Origin: Eurosta solidaginis
Lineage: Eukaryota; Arthropoda; Insecta; Diptera; Tephritidae
Direction of reading: 5' to 3'
Assembly: GCF_040869045.1 (NCBI RefSeq)
Contig: NC_090322.1
Span: forward strand, 81,367,675-81,431,674
Length of the DNA stretch: 64,000 nt
Every line of letters starts with the position of its first letter. Position 1 is the first letter of the stretch. This document shows positions 34,060 to 44,612 of this stretch, in pieces. Below the pieces are notes generated by a model. It searched no databases. It was not told where the DNA came from and saw only the letters and a list, made by a program, of their open reading frames with translations. A program made the position numbers and the translations under genes.

Positions 34060-34676
34060 AGATTCGTTACGTAGCAAAATTGGGCCAGATAACTCTAAGG
34101 TTGTTGCGGGTAAAATTGAGGCCTTACGGGTAAACAATAATAATTTTGCTGATTTTTCAAAACAAGTAGAAGATCTTTCTGATTCGCTAGAACGCTCTTT
34201 GATCATTGAAGGTATGACAAAGGCAAACTGTAACTGTGTGTAAGTTGAACAACCGTTCAAATATGGTAAAGTCCATTCTTGCATCAACAACTTTCAAGAA
34301 TTCAAAGGATGTTGTTGCTAAAATGATTACTGAGCGTGAACAGGAGGTAAAAGAGCGGCAGATGTTAGCGTATCGGTCACGTCCTGTAAGATCTAATAGT
34401 TTTCGAGGGAATTTTAGAAGTAACAGTAATTTCGGATACAATAACAATTTTAGATTCAACGGTAATGCAAATACGCCTAACAATAATTTAAATTTTCGAA
34501 ATACTAGTTATAATAGGGGCAACAATAAGTCTAATAATTACAACAACAATTATAATAGAAATAACAATGGGTCTGCAAATAACAGTAATTCAAATAATCA
34601 GCGTTTAAATAACAGAAATTCAGCCAATGTTCTTTCTTTAAATGCCGAAGCCCCTCAAGAGCGAAGACTGAGATAG
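34060..34676 (+). pseudogene. Gypsy-1 gag, C-terminal part with Asn-rich nucleocapsid
   Basis: It continues the capsid frame with SLRSKIGPDNSKVVAGKIEA and FADFSKQVEDLSDSLERSLI. A stop near 34242 shifts to the next frame, KSILASTTFKNSKDVVAKMI. It then has a basic, strongly Asn-rich nucleocapsid (SNSFRGNFRSNSNFGYNNNF onward) with no CCHC knuckle, ending LNAEAPQERRLR. Asn/Arg-rich nucleocapsids without zinc knuckles are known in mdg1/412-type elements. The first bases after the AGAT duplication complete the codon interrupted at 5332. Confidence 0.75.
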
Positions 34677-34762
34677 CAGGTGCATTCGATTAAATACCTT
34701 TAAATCAATATATTATCTAAATTTACATTATTCTGACTTCATCGATGTGATTCTTATAAAAT

Positions 34763-35008
34763 ATGGTTTTCCTTGTGGATTCCCAGGCAGATATTTCACT
34801 TATAAAAATTTCTAGTTTAGCAAGTGACGCAATAGTAGATAACAGTAATGTAAAAAATATAACAGGTGCAACAACAGACACAGTGACAACTTTAGGCACA
34901 GTTAGTACGAACATAGAAGTTTCAAATATATTTTGTCCTCTGACTATTCATGTTGTTAATGACAACTTTAATATTCCTTCAGACGGTATAATAGGCAAAT
35001 ACTTTTAA
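34763..35008 (+). pseudogene. Gypsy-1 aspartic protease
   Basis: VFLVDSQADISLIKISSLAS occupies the active-site position, where the family has D-T/S-G-A. The Gly is Gln here, so the site is inactive. It continues with ITGATTDTV and ends at the flap/DGIIGKYF block (normally DGILGxDF). It is short and separated from gag by stops. Confidence 0.7.
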
Positions 35009-35089
35009 CAGCAAACAAATGCATAATCAATTATGCGAATGGCATAATAACGATAGAACTAGGGACAGAAAGAGTTAATATTTTTTATT

Positions 35090-35340
35090 TTGCATAGCAC
35101 TTCAACAGATACTCTTGTAATTCTACCAAGATGTGAAGTTTTTAATTTGAATAAATCGGAAAATCCAGTTTTTGTCGATTCTCATGAGCTTGGTATTTTT
35201 ATTTTAAAATTTGTCGTTGATACGAAAAATCCTATTTTAAAAACTATTAATACTACTGACGAAGTAAAATATGTTACAAACTTCAATATTCAAAGAGAGG
35301 ACATAGAAAATTTTTATATCTATCGCATAAATGAAACAGC
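35090..35340 (+). pseudogene. Gypsy-1 protease-RT linker
   Basis: The frame has ILPRCEVFNLNKSENPVFVD and ends YIYRINET where the SINE-T array interrupts. The reading resumes near 36760 (GAAACATCTG). Linkers of this kind precede RT in mdg1/412-type elements. Confidence 0.6.
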
Positions 35341-36760
35341 TTCTCATTCGCAACGAAAAAGAAACTTTACAAAAACAAATCTACATACACACAAATTAAT
35401 AGAGGCAGAATGTCTGAGTTGTGTTGTTCGTGTAGAAATAAGATAAAATGTATTTAGCAAGGAGACAAATACAAGCAGGATAGCCTATTGGTTAAAGCAA
35501 CTGCAGTTTCATCGTGTGATTCGCGGTTCGAATCTCGGTGAAGCCTTTGATAACTTTACGAAATTACCTGACGATGAATTCGTGGCGGTTTTCGAAATAG
35601 TACTATCGCAATATGCCTATAAATGTTTCTTTCTTTCTTTTCAGTTTCTCTTAGAAAAAAAACATAATAATTGAAGATTCTATTATAATAAGCCGGTGTT
35701 AAGCTCATGAATTCTTAATAAGTATAAATTGAACACACCATTAAAACAAACAAACATATATATGTAAAACTGAGCCCGAGTTTACAAAGCTTCTCATTCG
35801 CAACGAAAAAGAAACTTTACAAAAACAAGTCTACATACACACAAATTAATAGAGGCAGAATGTCTCAGTTATGTTGTTAGTGTAGAAATGAAATAAACTG
35901 AATTAAGCAAGGGGACAAATACAGGCAGGATAGCCTAGTGGTTAAGGCAACTGCAGAGTCATCGTGTGATTCGCTGTTCGAATCTCGGTGAAACCTTTGA
36001 TAACTTTACGAAATTGCCTGACGATGAATTCGTGGCGGTTTTCGAAATAGTACTATCGCAATATGCCAGTAAAGGTTTCTTTCTTTTTTTTCAGTTTCTC
36101 ATAGAAAAAAACATAATAATTGAATATTCAATTATTATAAGCCATAAGCCAGTGTTAAGCTCATGAATTCTTAATAATAATGTAACGAATTTACTGCAAT
36201 TCCCCTTATTTGCAATCTTATGCCAACGTTCGTATCGCTAAAACCCTTAGTTTTGCTAATATTCGTAACAATAAGTATAAATTGAACACACCATTAAAAC
36301 AAACAAACATAAATATGTAAAACTGAGCCCGAGTTTACAAAGCTTCTCATTCGCAACGAAAAAGAAACTTTAAAAAAACAAATCTACATACACACAAATT
36401 AATAGATCTCTCAATTTTGTTGTTAGTGTAGAAATAAGATACACTGAATTAAGCAAGGAGACAAATACAAGCAGGATAGCCTAGTGGTTAAGGCAACAGT
36501 AGTTTCATCGTGTGATTCGCGGTTCGCATCTCAGTGAAACCTTTGATAACTTTACGAAATTGCCTGACGATGAATTCGTGGCGGTTTTCGAAATAGTACT
36601 ATTGCAATATGCCAGTAAATGTTTCTTTCTTTCTTTTCAGTTTCTCTTAGAAAAAAACATAATAATTGAATATTCAATTATTATAAGCCGGTGTTAAGCT
36701 CATGAATTCTTAATAATAAGTATAAATTGAACACACCATTAAAACAAAAAGAAACATCTG
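35341..36760 (+). repeat. SINE-T array 2: three tandem tRNA-derived units in Gypsy-1 pol
   Basis: Units restart at GCTTCTCATTCGCAACG (about 35340, 35789 and 36344), each about 440 bp. The tRNA-like head GCAGGATAGCCTAGTGGTTA ..GGTTCGAATCTCGG occurs at about 35476, 35926 and 36471. A short direct repeat (GAAACA) flanks the whole block inside the pol reading frame, which suggests a single insertion event. The middle unit carries a 91-bp TG..CA insertion (36182-36272). The orientation is opposite to array 1. Confidence 0.8.
36182..36272. mobile_element. Miniature LTR-like insertion, 91 bp
   Basis: It starts TGTAACGAATTTACTGCAAT and ends TAATATTCGTAACA, flanked by AATAA-type direct repeats. Both ends resemble the ends of the Gypsy-3 LTR (TGTAACGAATTTAGGGAAAT .. 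ATATTCGTCACA). It may be an internally deleted solo LTR. Confidence 0.65.
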
Positions 36761-36830
36761 TTGATTAAAACGTATAGAAGAGCTTAAGTCAGTTTTAGTT
36801 AAACCAATAACTTCGTATGCAAAAGATATA

Positions 36831-38988
36831 CAGTGGACCCTCGGTTAACGTACACAATTGGTTCTAGCATCTTGCTCGTTATGCAAAACGTTCGTTAAGC
36901 AAAACCATTATTCCTATAAGAATCAATGTAAACTAAAATAATGCGTTCCAGGTCGAAAAAAAATACAGTCTTATATGTTTCAATTTGAATTTTTATTGAA
37001 AGAAACCTAGTACCTAGCATTATTAATCTACATTAAGCAAAAAACTGTCTAGAGTCGTTTGTTTCTGACGTCCCTTCAAAATTTGTTCAAAATGGGACAC
37101 AGCATTATCGTTGAATAATTCTGTTGCACGTACTGCCGCTGTCTGACTGGGGTGATGCTTTTTAACGTATGATGCCACAAACTCCCATGCTTTGAGCATT
37201 TCTCTGATTGCACTAGACGGTTGCTGTTCTTCGGCTATCTCCTCGTCTGATAAAGTTTGCTTCTTAACATCTTGTTGTAAATCACATTGCAATTCTATAA
37301 GCTCGTCGGTAGTCAGTTCTTCACTGTGCTCTGCCACAAGTTCAGCGATGTCATTTCCATCCACCTCTAGCCCAATACGGTCAGCCAAAAATATTATTTC
37401 GTTGGTTATTGGATCCGTAGATACTGCGTCGAGTCCTTCAAATGTGCATTCGGCAAAGCGGTCGGGCCAAAGATTTTTCCAGGAAGATTCGAGTGTTCTC
37501 TTAGTAACGCCTTTCCATGCCTTATCAATAATTTTGAGACAGGCACCAATGTGGAAGTGATCTTTCCAAAACTCTTTTAGAGTAAGATTTGTTTTTTCAG
37601 TCACGTCAAAGCAATGCTGGAAAAGTTCTTTTGTGTAAAGCTTCTTGAAGTTAGAAATCACTTGCTGATCCATGGGCTGAAGCAATGGGGTTGTATTAGG
37701 TGGCAAAAAGTGAATTTTGATGAATTTAAACTCTTCAATCAGTTCATCTTGTAAACTTGGTGGATGTGAAGGAGCGTTATCCATAATAAGCAGGACACGA
37801 AGAGGCAAATCCATCTCAATCAAATATTTCAGCACAGAGGGGCCAAAAACATTATTGATCCACTCAGTAAAAAGAACACGTGTCACCCAAGCTTTACTGT
37901 TCGACTTTCACATGACATTTAGCTTACTCTTGTCAACATTATGCTTTTTGAAGGCACGTGGATTCTCTGAATGATAGACAAGTAGCGGTTTTATTTTCAA
38001 GTCGCCACTTGCATTGGAACAAAAAAGCAGAGTAAGGCGGTCTTTCATTGGCTTATGGCCGGGCATTGCTTTCTCCTCTACTGTTATGTAAGTTCGCTTG
38101 GGCATCTTTTTCCAAAAAAGACCCGTTTCGTCGCAATTAAACACCTGCTGGGGCAAGTAACCCTCAGTATCCACAAGCTTCTTGAATTCGCCTACATAAC
38201 TCTCGGCAGCCTTAGCGTCTGAGCTTGCTGCTTCACCATGCCTTATAACGCTATGAATACCAGTACGTTTTTTGAAATTCTCGAACCACCCCTTACTTGC
38301 TTTGAAGTCTTCCCTTCTTGCTGTTGATGTTCCTGGCGACTTTTCAATCAGAGTAGTGAATATCGTTTTAGCCTTCTCACAAATTATATTCTGCGAAATT
38401 GTGTCAGCTTGCATTTGCTTTTCGTTAATCCATATCAAAAGCAATCTTTCAACATCATCGAGAATTTGTGGTCGTTGCGAAGAAACTCTTGATACTCCCT
38501 TTGAAGCGTTTAGCACCTCAAGCTTGTCCTGATTCTTGAGGATAGTAGAAATCGTTGATTTCGACAAGTTGAACGCACGTCCTAAATCAGCCACACCCAA
38601 ACCTCCTTTATGTTTTTGAATGATTTTGAGTTTCATTTCAATAGTTATTTTGGTCCTTGTATTTTTCTCCTTTTCCGAATTTTTTTTTGAGGGCATTTTA
38701 TGTTAGTTATTTTGCAATTTTTATAAAAGCAAAATTAAAAATAAAAAATTTGTATGTTTCAACACGTCTTGTTAATTTTACGAACAATTCTGCACTAAAA
38801 TAAAACAAAATTCTGAACTATGAAGCAAAAGCTAAACGCAGACAGCCCAATAATGTGAATTCGGGGTTTCCCCTGTTTAGGTTGTTATGCGAGACTTCGT
38901 TCGTAAAGCGAAACTTTTTTCCCAAAAAAATGTATTCGTTATGCGAAATGTTCGTTATGCGGGGCGTTCATTAACCGAGGGTCCACTG
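36831..38988 (-). mobile_element. Tigger/pogo DNA transposon, 2158 bp, TA duplication
   Basis: Both ends begin CAGTGGACCCTCGGTTAA (TIRs of about 18 bp, imperfect beyond). TA lies directly outside each end (36829-36830 and 38989-38990). The transposase fills most of the element on the minus strand. It is inserted in Gypsy-1 pol upstream of RT. Confidence 0.95.
37023..38696 (-). pseudogene. Tigger-type transposase with one nonsense codon
   Basis: ATG at 38696 opens a frame of about 556 codons ending at 37023, broken only by a TGA at 37908-37910. N-terminal domains are a CENP-B-type/Psq helix-turn-helix (LGVADLGRAFNLSKSTISTI) and a second HTH with KASKGWFENFKKRTG. The DDE_1 core has FNCDETGLFWKKMP (first Asp), LLIMDNAPSHP (second Asp) and LPPNTTPLLQPMDQQVISNF (third Asp). 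The C-terminus is acidic and helical. The enzyme cuts at the TIRs and inserts at TA. Apart from the stop, all catalytic residues are visible, so this is a young or slowly decaying copy. Confidence 0.93.
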
Positions 38989-38990
38989 TA

Positions 38991-39620
38991 TTACTTAATT
39001 TACGTTTGAAATATTCAGATATTTTTGCTCTAAAAACAGACTTTAACCCGATTAATAATTTTTACGAACAAAAATTAAGCTTGACGGACAAGACACCAGT
39101 GTACATAAAAAATTATAGATTGTCATATTCACAGCGTTCTGAAATAAATAAACAGATTCATAATTTGTTAAAAATTCATTTAGTTGAAAGAAGTTGTTCA
39201 AATTATTACAGCCCATTGATTTTAGTACCGAAAAACGACCCAACTGGACAAAAATCATATCGAATGTGTCTAGACTTATTTCAGATAAATTTTCTTTAGC
39301 ACGTGTAGACGATATTTTGGATAACCTTGGTTCAGCTAAATCTTTTTCGACTTTGGATCTTTTTTCGGGCTTCCATTAAATTCCATTACATATAGGTTCG
39401 AGAGATATAACATCATTTAGTACAGATCGTTGATCTTTCCGTAGGAAAGTAATACCATTTGGACTAAATGTTGGATCTAACTCGTTTTCAAGAATGATTC
39501 AATAGCATTTGCCTGCAATGCACCTAATGAAGTCTTTATGTATATAGACGATATTATAGTCATTGGATGGAGTGAGGCCCATCATTTAAAAAATTTAGAG
39601 AAAGTTTTTGAAACATGTAG
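38991..39620 (+). pseudogene. Gypsy-1 reverse transcriptase
   Basis: Motifs are KYSDIFALKTD, PVYIKNYRLSYSQRSEINK, YYSPLILVPKND, LDLFSGFH and FGLN. The catalytic region (tatatagacgatattatag, near 39540-39560) encodes a Y/I-DD-type block in a shifted frame. At least five stops or frameshifts are scattered through it. The block order and the LDLFSGFH and SFSTDR-like motifs match the mdg1/412 lineage. Confidence 0.75.
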
Positions 39621-39630
39621 AAAGTAAACT

Positions 39631-40720
39631 TTGCGGCTTAATCCTACTAAATGTAATTTTCTTAGATCTGAGGTAACATTTTTGGGGCATAAATGTTCAA
39701 CCAAGGATTTGTTACCTGACGATTCAAAAATAGAGACAATTAAAAAGTATCCTAAGCCGCGTGACAAAGACGCAGTTAGAAGATTTGTTGCATTTGCCAA
39801 CTACTATAGGAGATTTATACCAAATTTTGCTTGTTTAGCGGCACCTTTAAACCGTTTGAGTCGGAAAAATGTTGAATTTAATTGGGATAGCTCGTGCGAG
39901 CTGGCATTTGAGAAACTAAGACAAAGTTAAATGTCTCCAAAACTTTTGCAATATCCAGATTTCACTAACGATTTTCTAATAGCAGTTGATGCTTGGAAAA
40001 TTGGGTGCGGTGTGATATTAAGTCAAGACAATAATAGTAACGGCGGCCACCGTGGTGTGATGGTAGCGTGCTCCGCCAACCACACCGCATGCCCCGGGTT
40101 CAACCCCCGGGCAAAGCAACATCAAAATTTTAGAAATAAGGTTTTTCAATTAGAAAAAAAATTTTCTATTCTAAGCGGGGTCGCCCCTCGGCAGTGTCTG
40201 GCAAGCGCTCCGAGTGTATTTCTGCCATGAAAAGCTCTCAGTGAAAACTCATCTGCCTTGCAGATGCCGTTCGGAGTCGGCATAAAACATGTATATCCCG
40301 TCCGGCCAATTTATAGGGAAAATCAAGAGGAGCACGACGCAAATTGGAAGAGAAGCTCGGCCTTAGATCTCTTCGGAGGTTATCGCGCCTTACATTTATT
40401 TAATAATGGTAACGATTTACCAATTTGTTTCGCTTTAAAAGCATTTAGCAAGTCTGAACAAAATAAAGCAATAATCGAATTAGAACTTTTGGCAATATAT
40501 TTTGCAGTTCAGCAGTTTCGATCATACGTTTATGGTACACATTTTAAAGTTAGATCAGATCGTCGGCCGTTGGTTTATTTATTTAATATGAAAGATCCTA
40601 CGTCAGAACTCTGTAGATTATATATATATATATATAGAGTATATAAAAGGCAAAACAAGGGTAGGTGCAGATGCTCTTTCTCGTATAACTATTGATGAGT
40701 TAAAAATTTCGTCGAAACAT
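39631..40720 (+). pseudogene. Gypsy-1 RT thumb and RNase H, split by SINE-C
   Basis: The thumb/connection carries LRLNPTKCNFLRSEVTFLGH and RRFVAFANYYRRFIPNFACL. RNase H starts LLQYPDFTNDFLIAVDAW (first Asp retained) and is cut after SQDNNSN by SINE-C. It resumes DLPICFALKAFSKSEQNKAI, with the Glu in IELELLAIYF and the Asp in KVRSDRRPLVYLF. A TA-repeat expansion near 40619-40640 corrupts the end. The two halves join in frame when the SINE and one 12-bp duplication are ignored. Confidence 0.8.
40042..40401 (+). mobile_element. SINE-C copy 2 in Gypsy-1 RNase H
   Basis: AATAATAGTAAC at 40030-40041 and AATAATGGTAAC at 40402-40413 form a 12-bp duplication with one mismatch. The head GTGGTGTGATGGTAGCGTGC (A box) and GGTTCAACCCCCGG (B box) give a tRNA-like Pol III promoter. 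The tail ends TTACATTTATT. It lies in the same orientation as the host element. Confidence 0.95.
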
Positions 40721-41079
40721 ATATTGGCAGCACAAGCAAGGCCAATGACAAAGCAAAAAGAGAAAATGCAGATACAAAACGATATCCGACAAATACAGAC
40801 AGAAACATTACAAGTTTACGACTAATTTGCTTATAATTTTTCAAATAAAATACCTAGAATATTGTAAATTATGTTAAGAATGGTGATATTAGTAATATAT
40901 AATTATGTGCGCACTTAAAACATAAAAAGCTTGAGCTGAATTTAGATGAGCTACTTTTGAAGCTGGAACGTAATGTCGGCAATCACAATATTAAAAATAT
41001 TGAATGGCAAAAATATGATAATATTTTTCATCATTTTACTCTGGAAAGTTTCAAAGAAACCGAAAATTAAATTTTAAAA

Positions 41080-42080
41080 CATTTAATAATTATATTGACA
41101 GTGCCAGTAGAGACGGTAACTGACAAAGACACGAAATTAAAACTAATTACAATATATCATAACGATCAAATATCAGGTGGTCATTGCGGAAATAAGAAGT
41201 TATACGCGAAAATAAGTACAAAATACTTTTGGAAAAATATGACACGCGATATTGCTAAATTTGTGAAAAATTGCGGAAAATGTGTGTTAAACAAAGTTAA
41301 GCCCAAAACAAAAGAAAATATGGTGCTTACACCAACACCTTGTAAGCCTTTTGATATTGTAGTTATAGACGCGATAGGACCTTTGCCTTAGTCGAATAAT
41401 GGGAATAAGTTCGTTGTTACAATTATGTGCGATTTAAGCAACTATTTAGTTACAGTAGCTATTCCTGTGCAAACACAGTTGCTTCTGCAATTTTTGAAAG
41501 TTTTATTCTAACTTATGAAATAATGAAATCTATTAAATCAGATTTAGACACAGAATTTAAAAATGAAATTTTTGCGGAATTGACTAAACTTTTGAAAATT
41601 GAGCATAGTTTTTCAACACCTTATCATCATGAAACCGTTGGTACTATTGAAAGGAGTCATCGTGTATTTAACGAATATTTAAGAGCTTACCTTGACGATT
41701 CTTTTACCGAATGGGACGTTTATTTAAAATATTTTACATTTTTGCATAATACAACAACAAGTACTGTTTTTGATAATCAATTTACACCTTTTGAATTAGT
41801 ATTTGGTAGAAAAGTTACTTTGCCAAATGAATTAAAGAAGGAAAATATGGATCCAATTAATAATGTTGAAAATTATGCAAAAGTCAAATGCACTCGCAAA
41901 AGAATTAATCAATAAACATGAAACTAGAAATAAAAAATGTTTACGATAAAACAGCAAAAATCCTAACTATTAATATAAATGATAAAGTTCTAATACAAAA
42001 AGAACATCGAGATAAACACACAAACATATATCAGGGACCCTACACCATAACACAAATCGATGGTGCAAATGCATAGACTA
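41080..42080 (+). pseudogene. Gypsy-1 integrase
   Basis: The HHCC zinc region is TIYHNDQISGGHCGNKKLY ..FVKNCGKCVLNK. The core DDE has IVVIDAIGPLP (first Asp, followed by a TAG near 41390), IKSDLDTEFKNEIF (second Asp) and GTIERSHRVFNEYL (Glu). The C-terminal module has DKVLIQKEHRDKH and IYQGPYTITQID, the GPF/Y-like motif of Gypsy integrases. Stops at about 41390 and 41915 break it. Otherwise it is the best preserved domain of Gypsy-1. Confidence 0.85.
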
Positions 42081-44140
42081 AACTATAATTTTAGAATAAT
42101 ATTAAATACGATTATAACGACCTTTTTATAGATGAATCTACAATTTTCTTTTTGCCGGCTCAAGGTCAATAAAACAATAATTACAAAAGTTTTCTTTTAT
42201 ATAAAACAAAACCTAAGCAACTAAAAACATTTTCGCATACATACATTAATTATTTTCATCCGATACACAGCCTCCGTTTAGTTCACCGTGCAGTTTAGGA
42301 CTAATTTTACATGTGTCCAGTAAGTGTCTGTATATATGCAAACAGTTTTCTGTGTCTGTTTTGTGGTTAGGTATCTTGTTTGTCGGTATGTTTGCTATGT
42401 GAAGCATTTCCAAATTAAATTTCTCCAGTGTGCTCACCGATTCTAAGTCAGGTTGGTGGCCGCTCTCTCTTCACAGTGGGCCGCAAGTGCTGTTTTTTGT
42501 GTGCCGCCAGATGATCTGCATTTTATGTCAGATCGGTGCACAGCTATTTTGGTCTTTAATTTGTTTTTTGTTGCGCCCACATATTCTTTCGCACAATTAT
42601 CTTTTTCGTCTCCCACACATGTAATTTTGTTGGTATATTGTGTTGTCTTTGTCCATCGTGTCTACCTTTCGCTGATACAATTTTCACCAGTTTCGGTAGC
42701 CGTTTGAGGGTAATTATTCGGTTTTTTGTGAATATCTATTAATAAAAGAACAGTTTCTTATTCCCGACTTCTAATTATTGAATTACATTACAGAATTCTT
42801 GAATTCAATTCTGCTGGCATTTCCTTTTGTGTCTTCTATTCCCCTTTACATTTGCCAATTCCTCTTAAAAGAAAGCGTGAAATAAAACGCGGAATACAAC
42901 AAGAATTAGCGACAAAAATTTTAATAACTTCTTGGTACGGTCGATATTGTACTACTTCCCTCGTTTATTACCCCCTTAGTCTATGTCATGATCGACTTGA
43001 GTTCAATGATTTTCTTTTTGTAAAAGGGACTTACACTTTGCAGGTCCATGTACAATGGCTCAACATTGTAGGTCACTCCTTTCCTATGCAAAACTATATC
43101 AAACTCCCTTTATTTATGCTGATTTTGCGAAGACAAACCTAAATTTGATTTAACCTGATTATCATTGAACGTCGTGCATACTTATTTGTATCGAAGTTAG
43201 ACATATCCCTATTCGGTTTCAGGTCTATTAAATTAAACGGCTTTAACGTTTCGGACCACCTAACATTTAAGATTTGCATCATTTTGGCCGTCGCATCTGT
43301 CTTAATGCAAACAACTTTTATTTACAACATTCTTACAAACTATATAAACTATTCAACATGAATACGAGTGTATGAATGAATAACCTTGTTGCTTCCTTTG
43401 CTTTAAATAAGTATGTTCATGTTCGATTAATAGATTGTGCGCTCTATTTTAAATTGGCGGCTGATAAAAAAAGCCAATTTTTACAAAACGTTAGCTAATA
43501 ACTTTTAAATGGAATTGAATGATAATTATCTGCCACCGGATTATGATCAAAACGCGTTTTCAGGTACTCCTTTGACAATTTTTGTGGTATTGTAAGAGTT
43601 TTTGTCATGTAAAAAATTACCATTTTTTTATACGTGGAGTCAAGTAACCACGGTTGTAAGGAACAGGGTGAACTTTTAAAACTTCTAAAAAATTTCTTCA
43701 TAGCGCCAATCAATGCCTTTTTTCATGCAGATACCCTGTCCATGCTTATTTTAGCTGAAAACTGTGTTTAATATGTCTATGACAGACCACAATTATAAAT
43801 CCCATTTTTAATTTAGGCAAGATTTTAACTAAGTCTTAGTCAGCGACTATGATTACAGACAATTGAATTTAATATTTCAATTATTAACATAATGTTTAGT
43901 TAGTAATTAGTAGTACAGTACTTAATATAATATTAACCTAATATAATATTAATAAGAATAATTAACAAATAAGTTAGTCCAGTTTTTTTAGTTTAATACA
44001 AATTGTTCTGAATGATCGAATTTTAGAAAGGGAACACCTTAATGCATGCATATTCGTTCATTCAAAACAATTTATCTTTCAGCTGAATAAGCAAGAAGGG
44101 CGTGACAAAATTGATCACTTTGTCACATCCTTATTTTTCA
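42081..44140 (+). other. Gypsy-1 3' region, no gene recognised
   Basis: Two kb between integrase and the 3' LTR. I find no env-type frame (no signal peptide, furin site or transmembrane pattern that I can support) and no recognisable insertion. A short hydrophobic frame at 42430-42707 is not convincing. Confidence 0.5.
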
Positions 44141-44437
44141 GAGGAGGATGATATAATGAAAATCTACCTTGCGATTCAACCACTTGTTTATATATTAATG
44201 AAATTAAGCTAATTACTGTATTCAATTGAAAATATTTTCATGTACTTGCTTGTGAATAGTAGGCCTGGTGAAAAAAATAAAATACAATGTAGAGTTTGTT
44301 GCGTGATTTCAAGAAATAAAGATCATTCTTTAAAAATTTAATTAAAAATTAATACTTTATTCTAAATCTTATTTTAACATAAAATGGACTTCTTTTATAT
44401 AAAATGGAGTTCTTTTATATAAAATGGAGTTCGTTTA
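44141..44437 (+). repeat. Gypsy-1 polypurine tract and 3' LTR
   Basis: GAGGAGGA (44141-44148) precedes the LTR, which starts TGATATAATG at 44149. It matches 2887-3155. The triple AAAATGGAGTTC repeat lies at its end. Confidence 0.85.
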
Positions 44438-44612
44438 CCTTACAAGCGCTACAAAATACGAAACACACTTTTTTCTTTACAAGCGCTAAAAAATAAGAAA
44501 CAATACCAACCGATGAAACACACCGCTTCCCAAGGCAGTCGGTTTTATGTACCGGAGCGACTCGTGATTTTTCCTGACCAAGGACTGTCATTTCAGTGTA
44601 ACTCCATTTAAT

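Larger units (their letters stand above)
2887..44437 (+). mobile_element. Gypsy-1: mdg1/412-like LTR retrotransposon, 41.5 kb with nested insertions
   Basis: The near-identical 270-290-bp LTRs at 2887-3155 and 44149-44437 bracket, in correct plus-strand order, a primer-binding site (3156), a long leader, gag (4884-5332, resumed 34060-34676), protease (34763), reverse transcriptase (38991-39620), RNase H (39640-40720), integrase (41080-42080) and a polypurine tract (44141-44148). Removing the nested elements leaves roughly 8 kb. LTR-B splits gag, the second SINE-T array lies between protease and RT, Tigger lies just upstream of RT, and SINE-C splits RNase H. RT and RNase H motifs resemble the mdg1/412 lineage. 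All domains carry stops or frameshifts. No firm target duplication is visible: TTAC occurs 2 bp outside each end. Confidence 0.8.

Noticed and set aside
35476..35560. tRNA-like sequences with A and B boxes (also at 10920, 11350, 11815, 35926, 36471, 21465, 40050)
   Set aside because: They lie at fixed positions inside repeated SINE units and lack a complete cloverleaf, so they are SINE promoters and not tRNA genes.
42430..42707. Possible env-like hydrophobic protein downstream of Gypsy-1 integrase
   Set aside because: There is no signal peptide, cleavage site or membrane anchor in a consistent frame, and the frame is short.
2887..44437. A novel multi-gene system spanning the window
   Set aside because: All coding signals resolve into known transposon proteins in broken form; adjacency is explained by nested insertion, not by functional linkage.
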